Below, piece after piece: positions 30,776-41,295 of a stretch of DNA of 64,000 nt. The notes under the pieces are model-generated. The model made no database searches. It saw nothing but the letters and a program-made list of their open reading frames with translations, and was not told the origin of the DNA. The stretch spans positions 96,158,324 through 96,222,323 of the forward strand of contig OZ020589.1 of the NCBI GenBank assembly GCA_963971535.1. The letters run 5' to 3'. The position numbers were made by a program, and so were the translations under genes. Position 1 is the stretch's first letter; each line of letters begins with the position of its first letter. Source of the DNA: Notolepis coatsorum. Its lineage: Eukaryota > Chordata > Actinopteri > Aulopiformes > Paralepididae.

Positions 30776-32577
30776 CTAGTGATTACCCCCCTGGTTTCGG
30801 GGCCCTCCTGTCTCCCCCTGGTTGTGGGGCCCTTGTGACTCCCCCTGGCGCACGGGTCTTCCATACTCCGAGCCGGGACGGTATGGTTGCCCACATCTCA
30901 TTTCCCTGTGTCCCTGCATGCCGCAGTTCCAACAGTGGAAACGGGGAAACTGTTGTTCGTTCCCCGGTCCCTGTGTAAACCGTGGGCCTGATTGCCCATT
31001 CCCTGCCTGCCGCCTGGACGCCTGGTTCTGTGAACTATAGCCATAGCTTCTCACTACCTGAGGTGCAGGCGGGGGTCCCTGGTCCTGCATGGGTGGAGAG
31101 GTAGCAGATGACACCATTACTGCCTGCAGCCTCCTTTGGGGCTGCAGTTGTTGCTGAGTTAACTTCCTTGCGTCATTTCTATCCTGATCCCTGACTTTCT
31201 GCTCCTGAGCCCTTTGCTTCTCCACACTATGTGTTACATGTGCACAGAACAAAGGATAAGTCATGTCCATTAACCCCACCACGTCTTCCAGTCTATTCTT
31301 AACCACCTCTGGAAGCCCTCTCATCACACTTTCTCTAAACATCGCTCTCTGCAACGGGTCAATTTCTGGGTTGTGTCCTAGCTCACCTCTCCACTCCTTC
31401 AGTACTTTGTTCACATAGGCGCCAGGCCCTTCCGTCTCCATTATGGGGTTGCCTGCCAGTTTTGCCGGATTAATACGTGATGGATATTGATTCCTGAGTT
31501 TGTACCACAACGCCGCTCTATGCGCGTTGAATATGTCTCCATCATGGGCCTGCGTGTCGCATGCCACTCGCATCGATGTATCACCCATGATGTCCCGGCA
31601 GGCACCAACTCCTAGCAAACGCGTCAACAGGGATTTGACGTCACCCACTGCTAGCAGAAAAGTGACGTATTTTCCTCAAACTGCGTGATCCACCTGGAGG
31701 CTCCTTCTGAAAGGTCCGGTAGTCTTACTATTAAACCATCGATGTCTAGAGGTGACCATGGCATGTGAAAGATATCGTTCCCCTTTATTAGCAGGGGAAA
31801 CTGGCCTGTGCTTGTCACACTTCCCACGAATGTAGGGGCGAAAGTCAGGGTTCCTGTAATGTTTCCTTTCTCCTGTCCTGGTTTCGTGTCATTCTCATCT
31901 TCCTCCTCAGTCAACAGTTTAGTGTGGCCACACGCTCCGTGTTTCTCTGATGTCTGCTGTGCCACACTCTGACGGGGCTCTTCCTCTATCTTCCTCCCGA
32001 CTCCCTCCCTCTGCCTGCCCAGGTTCTCTACCTCCTCTTCCTCTGCAGTATACAACTTCCGACGTACTGTCTCGCCATATGCCGCCAGGTCTTTCGGATA
32101 GAGATCCTGCGGGGTCAGTTTGGGGGGGGTATCTCGCCTAAGGGAGGTCTCTGATCTAGCGGAGGTTTCTGACCTAGCGGGGGTCCCTAATTCCGTCTCC
32201 TCATATTCTCCTCTTATTGTCACAGTGCCCACCGGCAATTGCGTGACATAAGGTGGGGATGTTGGTTTCCCTATATCCGTCTCTCTCTGATTTAGCGCTA
32301 AAGCTTCCTGCCTGTATGCTCTCCCCTTCTGGGCGTAGAGCTTCATTACCCCCAACTCTTCTGTCCTCTTTTTCAACCTCTTTTTGCTGTTGTCGCCTGG
32401 CTTGTGGTTACGAATCATTACATTCATCTCTTCGCATACGTCGAGATCAAAAGTACCTCCGGAAGGCCATTTTGTGTCCCCGGCCTTTGTACGCCTCTGC
32501 CAACGGACACCTACCTTGAGAATTATATTTTTTAGGAGCGGGTTCCGGTCTAACAGTATGTCTTCTGCTGTATGCAT
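30776..32577 (-). pseudogene. Endogenous retrovirus gag, one frameshift
   Basis: ATG at 32577 begins a matrix-like, charged N-terminal part (to about 31651). The frame then shifts by one and continues at 31648 as the capsid region and a nucleocapsid with one zinc knuckle, CWNCGMQGHREMRC (about 30885-30945), embedded in a Gly/Pro/Gln/Arg-rich tail. It ends with UAG at 30776-30778 followed by a G; the next codons remain open in the same frame into protease, the arrangement used for stop-codon readthrough in gamma- and epsilon-type retroviruses. The frameshift prevents a full Gag. Confidence 0.9.
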
Positions 32578-32635
32578 CGTTGTTTAGTGTGTGTGTGTGT
32601 TTATTGTGTTGTGTGTGTGTGTGTGTGGTTGTACT

Positions 32636-32935
32636 ACAGCCAGGACACGGTTAACCTGGTTCTACTACTCTACAGCAATGCTACAGCCAGGACACAGTTA
32701 ACCTGGTTCTACAATGCTACTACAGCCATGACACAGTTAACCTGGTTCTACTACTACAGCCAGGACACAGTTAACCTGGTTCTACTACAGCAATGCTACA
32801 GCCAGGACACAGTTAACCTGGTTCTACAATGCTACTACAGCCAGGACACAGTTAACCTGGTTCTACTACTACAGCCAGGACACAGTTAACCTGGTTCTAC
32901 TACAGCCAGGACACAGTTAACCTGGTTCTACAATG
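32636..32935. repeat. Minisatellite in retroviral leader
   Basis: Eight units contain 'gacac(a/g)gttaacctggttctac' separated by variable tacagcaatgctacagcc linkers, giving 30-47 bp spacing. It lies between gag and the PBS of the antisense provirus. Confidence 0.93.
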
Positions 32936-33012
32936 CGGTGTGTGTGTCTGTGTGTGACTGTGTGTGTGTGCGTCTGTTTGTGTCTGTGTGTGACTGTGTG
33001 TGTGTGTGTGAC

Positions 33013-33046
<34 letters not shown>

Positions 33047-33065
33047 TATGTCGGTGTGTGTGTGT

Positions 33066-33106
<41 letters not shown>

Positions 33107-33296
33107 TATGTCGGTGTGTGTGTGTGTGTGTCTGTGTGTGTGTGTGTGCGTCTGTTTGTGACTGTGTGTGTGTGTGACTGTGTGTGTGTGCTGTGTATGT
33201 GTGTGTGTCGGTGTGTGTGTGTGTGTGTGTGTGTCTGTGTGTGTGTGTGTGTGTCCGTCTGTGTGTGTCTGTGCTGACTGTGTGTGTGTGTGTGTG

Positions 33297-33327
<31 letters not shown>

Positions 33328-33460
33328 CTGTGTGTGTGTGTCTGTGTGTGGTGAGTGTGTGTGTATGTCTGTGTGTGTCTGTGTGTGTCTGTGTGTCTTT
33401 GCACAGACGTGTGTGTGTATTGTATGTGTGTATTGTGACACAGGAATGTGTGTGTGTCTA
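32936..33460. repeat. (TG)n-rich microsatellite
   Basis: About 525 bp of TG with interspersed TC, AC and GA interruptions; a shorter GT run sits at 32587-32627. The cysteine/valine- and histidine/threonine-rich frames here are artefacts. Confidence 0.97.
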
Positions 33461-34105
33461 GGCCCAACAGTGGAAACAAACTAGAGTCTCGTCAAACGCT
33501 GCCCAAATTGTTTTTCACTCTCTGCTCATATTATCACAGCTAGCCTCTCTGTAGCTACCCACCCACGGATGCACTATCTACTTATCTTCGTTCTTAAAAG
33601 GATCAGAGTGAACTCACATCTGTCTCTCCTAGATGAGAATGAGTGTGTATGTGTCTCTGAGAGAGTTATGTGTGTACGTGTGTCGGTGTATGTGTGTGTA
33701 TGAGAGGGCCGGAACCTAAAAACCAACCATGAACAGCCAACCACAGTTATAACAAGGAAGTGGGGAATGGGGAGAGTGTTGTAAAGGGTCAGAGAGAAGT
33801 TTGACCAGAGAGAAAAGTTTGACCAGAGGTCGAAAACATGCAATTAAAAATTGATTAGTGGCGCATTTATAGCCTGTTAAAAGAGGATTCGCCCTAGTGT
33901 CAACACCTCACCACTCGTGTTCATTTTCTAGTCGTCCATCCCCGAAAACCAGTCACACAGCCAGCTAACTTTTTCCTCCCGCAGAATCTCTGACGGATAT
34001 TATAATAAAAAGCACAACGCTTACCTTTTTTGTCGACAACCGCCAGAATGTCTACGGGAGATTCCAGGAACTGGCCGTATGAAAGGCCCGGTGGAGCGAT
34101 CTACA
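33461..34105 (-). other. Retroviral leader, non-coding
   Basis: Sequence between the microsatellite and the PBS. On the minus strand a plausible splice donor, aaaaaaggtaagcg, lies about 80 bp after the PBS (around 34015-34028), where retroviruses place the donor used for env mRNA. Otherwise no feature was recognised; a short TG-rich patch lies near 33645-33700. Confidence 0.5.
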
Positions 34106-34122
34106 GGTCAAGGGTCACCAAA
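34106..34122 (-). promoter_or_regulatory. Retroviral primer-binding site
   Basis: Immediately after the LTR end (CAACA on the minus strand) comes tttggtgacccttgacc, the position of the tRNA primer site. The cognate tRNA was not identified. Confidence 0.7.
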
Positions 34123-34882
34123 TGTTGTGGCTGATGGTTGTTTAACACAGCAGGAGACGATATTTCCAATTTCAACAGGCAATTTGTTTAATGAAAGAAA
34201 GTTTTAACAGCAGAAGCTATGGATCAGCAGACGGTCACCACAGTTGAAGAAAAACACTCTAACCCCTCAATCCCTCTGCTTGTCCCATAAATACCTTCTC
34301 AGCCCTGCCCCCCCCCATGACAGATAAGATGACGTGACACATTATATCAGATATGACATGACGTACATTAAAATGACACATAGATTTAACATCGAAGAGA
34401 GATGCGATTGAGTGAGATGTGTGTATATGTATGTGTGTGAAAGAGAGAAAAGATTAAAGAGAGAAAAGATTAGTGAGATGTGTGTATATGTATGTGTGTG
34501 AAAGAGAGAAAAGATTAAAGAGAGAAAAGATTAGTGAGATGTGTGTATATGTATGTGTGTGAAAGAGAGAAAAGATTAAAGAGAGAAAAGATTAGTGAGA
34601 TGTGTGTATATGTATGTGTGTGAAAGAGAGAAAAGATTAAAGAGAGAAAAGATTAGTGAGATGTGTGTATATGTATGTGTGTGAAAGAGAGAAAAGATTA
34701 AAGAGAGAAAAGATTAGTGAGATGTGTGTATATGTATGTGTGTGAAAGAGAGAAAAGATTAAAGAGAGAAAAGATTAGTGAGATGTGTGTATATGTATGT
34801 GTGTGAAAGAGAGAAAAGATTAAAGAGAGAAAAGATTAGTGAGATGTGTGTATATGTATGTGTGTGAAAGAGAGAAAAGATT
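34123..34882 (-). repeat. Retroviral 5' LTR with U3 tandem array
   Basis: On the minus strand the LTR ends AGCCACAACA at 34123. Upstream are an ATTAAA polyadenylation-like signal (34187-34192), a TATA-like TATTTATG (about 34287-34294) and, in the U3 position, an array of 61-bp repeats (34412-34882). The outer LTR end is not defined because the array abuts L1 copy A at about 34885. Confidence 0.75.
34412..34882. repeat. 61-bp tandem repeat, 8 near-perfect copies
   Basis: Units start gtgagatgtgtgtatatgta at 34412, 34473, 34534, 34595, 34656, 34717, 34778 and 34839 (last partial). The copies look identical to each other, and each ends in a doubled agagagaaaagatta. Homogeneity indicates recent expansion or gene conversion. 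Confidence 0.96.
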
Positions 34883-34887
34883 AAGAT

Positions 34888-36850
34888 ATGATGTACCAGA
34901 TTAAAGCACAACTATTCTCCTCAAACCACGATCAACTGATTAAAGAAATTAAAAAATATCTAGATAGATGGGATTTACTAGCCCTGTCCTTTTTTGGCAG
35001 GATAGAGTCAGTGAGGATGAATATCCTACCAAGACTACTCTTCCTATTTCAATCCATCCCTATACGAGTAACACAATCCACATTTAAGATGTTGGAAAAA
35101 CTGATATAAAGATTTATCTGGCAAAAAAAGAGGGCAATAATACGACAAAAAATATTGATGTCAACAAAAGAGAGAGGTGGCCTGGGCTTACCCAACCTGA
35201 GACTGTATTACTGGGCGGCTCAGCTTCGAGCAGTGGTGGCCTGGATGGTAAAGGATATGGAAACCGGCTGGGTCTCCATTGAGAAAAACTCCATACCAGG
35301 AATATAAATATCCACCCTCCCATTTATGAGTAAAAAATCGCAGGGAAAAATTTGAATAACTAATATATGGATCAAACATACACTGAAAATCTGGAACACA
35401 GTTCAAAAACACATAAAAGGTACCGTAGCTTTGTCAAGGGCTATGCCCATAGTAGGACACAGAGTTTCTCCCATCCAATAATAAGGGATTAATTACAATT
35501 TGATGGGAATACATTTAAATCTTTCTCACAACTACAAAACAGATTTTCTCTACCATCAAGTGACTTATACAGATATTTACAAATGAGAAATTATGTCACT
35601 AAACACACAGATTTGGATACTATTAAGAAAGAACCAACCAATATAGAATTCCATTTCATACGACTGTGTGAACGCCCAATATTGACAAGAAAACAAATAT
35701 CCCTTATCTACCAAAATCTAAGGCTAGACATGGCTGATGACACTCTACATATTAAAGAAAATGGGAACTAGAGATGAATACAATAGTGGAGGATGAGGAT
35801 TGGGAGGCCATGTGTTCTAACTGTCACAAGGGGATTGGAAGCCAGTTATGGAAAGAATTTGATTGGAAGGTCAAAATGAGATTCTTCAGAACTCCATTGA
35901 CAGCATGTGTCTTCAAAAAGGACTCTACCAACAAATGCTGGAGGGAATGTGGTATGGTTGGGGATCATACGCAAATATTCTGGGACTGCCCAAAAATACA
36001 GACGTTTTGGAAGGATATAAAAGAAGAAATAGAGAAAATATTGGAAACGGACATCCCCATGGACCCAATGTTGTTTCTGTTAGAAATACAGAGTGAACAG
36101 GCGGTTAGGTGGCCGAGCGGAGATTGCGTTCGTCACCAGCCCCGGAGCTGTGAGCTGGATTCGCCTGTTCGAATCCAGCTCACAGCTCCGGGGTTGTCAC
36201 CAGCTTGGCTGGCCGTCTGCACTAATACAATTGGCTGTATTAGAGGGTGGGAGAAGCTGGCGGGGTGGGTCCGGGTCGTTGTAAACAGCGACTCCTACAG
36301 TTCGGTCGGGGCGCCTGCTAAGCGCGGATTGGACTTGAGGGGGCAAGTGTGGTCCTCCCACACGCTACGCCCTCTCAATGAGAATCCACGCTGCCAGGTG
36401 AAAAGAAGCAGTGATTGGCTGGACGTGTGTCGGAGGAAGCACGTGGTAGCCTCCACTCTCCCAGATGATCTGACTGTGGGGGGTAAGTGCGCAGCGACCA
36501 GGAAGGGACTGGGAATTGGCATACGACTAACATTGGGATGGGAGAAAATCGGAGGAAAATGGAGGGGGAAAAAGACAAATAAAAAAATAAATAAAAAATA
36601 CAGAGTGAACGAGTGTTGGACACGGATCAGTACTATATACAGTACTACACATCTTATTGATGATTGCAAAAAAAATTACTATTAACTGGATGGAACCTGA
36701 GCCCCCTACGACTGCTCAATGGAAACAGAAAGTTAAACATGTACATATGATGGAACACATGACAGCCCAGCTACAGCTGAAGATGCCTCTCTTTGAGAGG
36801 AGATGGAGGTCAATTACTAGCTATCTTGGGTAGGCTTGGGACACACTGCT
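34888..36850 (+). pseudogene. L1 copy A ORF2, C-terminal part
   Basis: The thumb and C-terminal region of an L1 reverse transcriptase (KYLDRWDLLALSFFGRIESV near 34950, then RGGLGLPNLRLYYWAAQL near 35175) continues through several frameshifts to the cysteine motif CWRECGMVGDHTQIFWDCPK (about 35938-36000) and the end of ORF2 near 36820. The SINE copy 2 sits at 36099-36595. It matches the equivalent part of copy B at 23400-24860 in order but not closely in sequence. It is probably the 3' half of the copy that begins at 8956. Confidence 0.83.
36099..36595 (+). mobile_element. tRNA-derived SINE, copy 2
   Basis: A 497-bp SINE with a tRNA-Ser/Leu-like head: box A region taggtggccgagcgg (about 36105) and box B gttcgaatcc (about 36168). 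The head contains a perfect 24-bp inverted repeat (36140-36193; CCCCGGAGCTGTGAG... and its complement) whose 3' arm includes box B. The tail is A-rich. A perfect 15-bp target duplication, aaatacagagtgaac, flanks it (36084-36098 and 36596-36610) inside the L1 copy A ORF2. Confidence 0.92.
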
Positions 36851-36897
36851 TTGAGACAGGATGGAGGGAAATGTACATGTGTATTATGGGTATGTAT

Positions 36898-38255
36898 CAG
36901 TGGAGGTTATTCAATGACAACATGTGAAGCACAAATTCACTCATAATTATTATTAATTTACATATATATTTATTATTATTATTAAAAAATTTTTATTAGA
37001 AATGTTTTCCTCTTCAAAAATGGCCAAGTGACAGCTCTGAGGTCTCTGATCAGGCCTGCCCTGCTCCCATGTAATGGAGAGCTGTCAATCACTTAGTGCA
37101 ACACACTGCAATTATCCTGCATGCGCTGACCTTATGAATATAATAGCCAATCAAAATAGGCTATTAACGTCATCTAAGCCCGGTCCGTGCATTTTTGCGC
37201 ACGCCATTCACGAACGGGGATTGAAATCCAATCAGAGAATGGTGCCAGCTAATGCTACGCGGGGCGGCGCCAGTCAGTCCACTGTCCAGTGTAGTAGTTT
37301 CGATTCAGTGCGTCAGCTTAGCTATAGGCTCGTGGTTTGGTAATAACAAGATATAAGAAGTGTAATCTCAGGAGTTGGAGAGATCAGCATGAGATACTGT
37401 ACATTACTGACAATGTTGGATTTGGATCTATTGGAGTCTGGACATACACTTTATCAAGCCCTGCCAGCAGCTGACAAAAGCTTCTCAAAGGGTTAACGCA
37501 ACGGCTCGAGGCTCGTTCCAACCCGATGCAACCAAACAACAAGTGAGTCTAATGTACTGTTCTGTAGTTACTGAAACTGATTGAATATGGCAAGTCAAGA
37601 TTCAAGAGGTCTATTTGTCACATACATGATATTTGATACACATAAGTGCAGTGAGGTGACGTCTGATATGAGTGAGTGGCGCGATATATCTCTTTCTTTC
37701 TCTCTCTCTCTCTTTTTCTCTCTCTTTTTCTCTCTCTCCCTGTCTCTCATGCTCCCTCTCTCTCACTGCCTCGCTCTCTCGCTCTCTCTCTCTCTCTCCC
37801 TGTCTATCTTGCTCTCTCTCGCTCTCTCTCTCTCTCTCCCTGTCTATCTCGCTCTCTCTCTCCCTGTCTATCTCTCTCTCTCTCTCACACGCAGTACGGC
37901 GTTGACTGGAATAAAAAAATTACCCACGTAATTGTCCATAAAACCCATCTGTGGCCTTGCAGAGGAAGGTGGTAAATACATGTTAGATATTCCAATGTAC
38001 AGTTTTGCTTAAGTACAGTTGTACAAGCATGTACCATTGACTCAGAATGGTCGGTTTTATTGAAATCGTCACAGCACTATAGTTTGTTTATACTTCAGAA
38101 GTATGATATTTAAACATGGTCTGGAAGCGAATGAGGAGCCTGACACCTGGGAGGAATGGGGGTGTTGCAGCCTTGGGGATGTTTTAAAAATATAATTTAA
38201 TATATAATATAATAATTTGTGCTTCACCAAGAAATTTGGTCAGCAGCCGCCACTG
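36898..38255. mobile_element. hAT-type element remnant with both terminal repeats
   Basis: The left end CAGTGGAGGTTATTCAATG and right end (reverse complement CAGTGGCGGCTGCTGACC) share an inner GTGAAGCACAAATT. The interior holds an A/T-rich tract, a GC-rich segment near 37190-37270 and a CT microsatellite. The flanking 8-mers (gtatgtat and ctttgatg) differ, so the two ends may come from different insertions or a rearrangement. No transposase frame is present. Confidence 0.65.
37689..37889. repeat. (CT)n-rich microsatellite
   Basis: About 200 bp of CT with periodic tccctgtctatct-type interruptions. The serine/leucine-rich frames over it are artefacts. Confidence 0.95.
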
Positions 38256-40106
38256 CTTTGATGATGTTCCGTGCTCTCCGTGAGCACCGCTTCTCATAGA
38301 TTGATGAGATGCGGGGGAGTGGGGTCTTGGTGATGAGTTGAGCTATTTTCACTACCCTCTGCAGTTATTTCCGGTCCTTAACGGTGCAGTTGCCGTACCA
38401 GACTGAGATGCAGGTGGTGAGGATGCTCTCAATCGTACAGCGATAAAAGTTCACTAGCACGGGAGGGGATAGGTGGAGTTTGGCCAACTTCCTCAGGAAA
38501 AAGAGGCGCTTGTGGGCCTTCTTGACCAGGGTCGAGGTGTTGATGGTCCAGGACAGATCCTCAGAGATGTGAACTCCCAGGAAGTTGAAACTACAGACAC
38601 GCTCAATCTCCTCTCCATTGATGTGGATGGGGCTGTGCGTGCCTGTTTTATTTTTCCTGAAGTCCACCACTATCTCCATAGTTTTTTGCGTGTTGAGGGC
38701 CAGGTTGTTATTAGCACACCACAGAGCTAGGTACTGGACCTCCTCTCTGTACGCCGACTCGTCATTGTTGCTGACTAGTCCCACCACGGTGTTGTCGTCT
38801 GCAAACTTGACAATGGTGTTTGGGCCATGTGTAACCTTAATGGTTGAATATAGAGAAACTGCGCCACTCTCTGTTAAGGGGAGAGACCCTCATTCATTGT
38901 TACACATTTATGTTCTACTGAGTTCCTAGCCCACACAGGGTTTCTAATAAAAGAAAAGGCATACAGCAGAGGTTTTTTGTATTCCCAAGATTTGACACTT
39001 TATTACATAAAAACACTAAAAAGGGATCATACACAACTGGACCAATCTAGACCACCACTACTAGTAATTAAAAAGAATATTGCACACCAAATCAGCACCT
39101 CTATAGAGCACACACACAGCACTTCTAATAAATAAGAAACATCACTGCACTGCTTGATAGAATAAACAATAAAAATAAAGCGGTCAGATGGCACAGAGGT
39201 ACAAAATGGAAACTACCTAAACTCTAAAAAGGAAATGACTTGAGGACGTACAGAGAAATTAAAAAGAGGAAAAACAGTGGCTGCCCTACACGCCGTGTCG
39301 GTACAGCCTGAGAATACAAACAATTGTTCATTTATAGCATCATAATATATCATCTCATAGCATACACATCGTCACACAAACACATCAATTAAAATGTCAT
39401 GCCCATCTCAAGCTCCCGATTGCCAGCCAGCAACTGTGCTCCCAGACACAAGGATGGTTGGCCACATGCAACACGTCTACACAAAAGATAAAGACATTAA
39501 ATGGAAGTCGGCAATGGTGGAACAGATCTATCAAATTATAGTGTTTAGCCTGTTCATACCTTAAAAACCAGTGGGGCAGCACAACCTCCGCTGCTGCTGT
39601 AATCACTTGAAGTGTCAATTCCCAGCTGACGAGAACAAACGTGAGCTTGGTCAAAGTCTCACAGGACTTTCCCTTTCAAGGCTAGCAGTACCTGGTCAGA
39701 GAACTCCTGGGTCCTAGTGTCCCTCAGGTTACACATGCACCGGTTTGCAGTCATGGGTGAAGAGGGAGTAGAGAAGAGGGCTCAGCACGCAGCCCTGCGG
39801 TACACCAGTGCTCAGGATGAGAGTGGAGGACTTGAGGCTGTCCAGTCTGACATGCTGAGGTCTGTCGGTCAGGAAGTCCAGTATCCAGTTGTAGAGGGAG
39901 GGGTCATGGAGCTTGGTGATCAGCTTGTAGGGGATGATGGTGTTAAACGCAGAGCTGAAATCAATGAACAGAAGTTGCACGTACGTGTCCTTCTGGTCCA
40001 GATGGAGGAGGGCAGGGTGTAGTGCTGTGGAGATGACATCGTCCGTACTCCTGTTCTGGCGGTAGGCAAACTGGTAAGGGTCTAGTGAGGGTGGTAGGCA
40101 GGATTT
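38256..40106 (-). pseudogene. CR1/L2-group LINE reverse transcriptase, split by a solo LTR
   Basis: An antisense reverse transcriptase fragment. The upstream half (40106-39738) has [30 protein letters not shown] and [18 protein letters not shown]. The downstream half (38825-38260) has KFADD (about 38790-38804), then FNFLGVHISEDLSW and YRCTIESILTTCISVWYG. The two halves join in frame once the 904-bp insert and one CATG copy are disregarded. Catalytic Asp pairs are retained, but the endonuclease and 3' end are missing; the 3' side abuts the hAT right end. Confidence 0.88.
38830..39733. mobile_element. 904-bp solo LTR in a LINE
   Basis: The insert begins TGTAACCT and ends AGGTTACA (8-bp inverted ends of TG...CA type) and is flanked by CATG on both sides (38826-38829 and 39734-39737). 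No coding frame is present. The minus strand contains an AATAAA within the ttatgtaataaagtg stretch near 39000. Recombination between the LTRs of a former full element is the usual origin. A short DNA transposon is a less likely alternative. Confidence 0.75.
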
Positions 40107-40735
40107 AACCCTTGGGGATCGAAACTCCTGTTTGCACCCATCGGCGGAGAACAAAGGGATTTAGAATTTCTCAGAAATGCTTAGAAAGTCGCTCTTTTCA
40201 GAAATCGGTAAAAATAGAAAAATTACATTTTCGAGTGCTTTGAGATGTTATATATATGTCTCCTTACTTGCTAAACTTAATACGACTTGTAAATATGTTT
40301 AATTCTTGCTAGATGGTATGGTTCTAATTATCCCTGTATCCCCAGAGACTACATCGTGTCACGAAACGCACATACACGCACACACACAGTGAGAGACAGA
40401 GCGGTGTGTGCGCTGTGAATAGGTGTTAGACCCCTGCAGAGACTTATCAGACTCGCTACCCCCCATCCAAATTCGAAACAACAGATTGGCTTTTCATAAT
40501 ATGTATGAATTATCTCTTGCAATAATATCCACGGGACTTTACTTTTTGCAGTCGTTTTGCAGTGTATGTGTGTGCGCTGGGCTGATTCACAGAATAATGT
40601 GGTGTGTGGGCCGCGGGAAGTCGGTCAGCATTGGGGGTGCTGAGATAAGTGATATAATAATAACGTCATAGGTTTACCACTCTGGTAAACCAACACTCTC
40701 GTTCACTAGAGGAGACCACTGCCCAACTCCGCGCT
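40107..40735. other. No gene recognised
   Basis: The segment starts with TTAACCCTTGGGGATCG at 40105, which could be a piggyBac-like end, but no partner end was found. It contains a short hairpin, ggtttaccactctggtaaacc (about 40670-40690), and a 'tgtgcgctgggctg.ttc.cagaataatgtggtgtg' motif (about 40570) that recurs near 41655, 41895 and 41937. Confidence 0.4.
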
Positions 40736-41295
40736 CTCACGCTCAGCTCTGCGGAGCGTGCGAGACAAACAATGTAACCGTTTTGATGCATACATCTCTG
40801 CCCAGCCTACCCCACCTGTCACGCCCCCGTACAGGGAGCGGGAGCCCCATGTCCCTGCACCAGAACGCTACGACGGGGACGTCTCTAAATGTTTGTTTAA
40901 GGAAACTTTAACAAACTCCCTAGAGCTCTCATGTAGATGTTTCTCCATGTGCTAACACCATGCTGCCACTATTGTTCTGTTGTCCGCCAGTTGTTGTTCA
41001 GTTCAGTTGTTGCTCTGTATGTATGTCCTGCCTTTTTAATAATGTTCCTTTGTGTTTTATTTTTATTTATTTGATTTTATCCCCCATCCCCTTTCCCCTA
41101 GGGGGCTTTTTACCCCCAAATAGGCCGTTATTGAAAATAAGAACTTGTTCTTAATTAACCTGCCTATTCAAATAAAGGTTTGATGATGACATCGCCGACA
41201 TGCAAAAGGTCTTCGACCACCCTCCCGGGGGCTCGGATAGTTCTGCTGGCTTGTTCGCCATCCGCCAGGGAAACCGCAGATATATTCCTTTACTG
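40736..41295 (+). pseudogene. Ty3/Gypsy gag fragment (sense) with LINE tail insertion
   Basis: REPHVPAPERYDGDVSKC (about 40828-40890) and QKVFDHPPGGSDS with LFAIRQGNRRY (about 41202-41290) are N-terminal and central pieces of a Gypsy-type Gag. They are separated by a non-coding insert (about 40893-41185) ending with tgttcttaattaacctgcct and 'aaataaagg', which is typical of a fish LINE 3' end. No pol follows. Confidence 0.65.

Larger units (their letters stand above)
24990..34882 (-). mobile_element. Endogenous retrovirus, gammaretrovirus/epsilonretrovirus-like, one LTR
   Basis: An antisense provirus. From right to left: 5' LTR (34882-34123), PBS, long repeat-filled leader (34105-32578), gag (32577-30776), pro-pol (30742-26546) and env (26664 to about 24990). 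Pol and gag organisation with a stop codon between gag and pro, and env overlapping the end of pol, matches gamma/epsilon-type retroviruses, which are frequent in fish genomes. The env end and the 3' LTR are missing, replaced by the L1 copy B 3' region. It is defective. Confidence 0.93.

Noticed and set aside
32917..33479. Histidine/threonine-rich and cysteine/valine-rich ORFs
   Set aside because: They come from the TG/CA dinucleotide repeat on the two strands.
2391..36595. Possible tRNA genes from box A and box B motifs at 2.4, 36.1, 44.2 and 47.2 kb
   Set aside because: Each lies in a SINE head with a SINE body, tail and target duplications; none folds as a stand-alone tRNA gene.
36898..38255. 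Intact hAT insertion with TSD
   Set aside because: Both terminal repeats are recognisable, but the flanking 8-mers gtatgtat and ctttgatg do not match, so I only call a remnant.
40105..40150. TTAACCCTTGGGG as a piggyBac-like terminus
   Set aside because: No partner end with TTAA was found nearby, and the interior is not recognisable.
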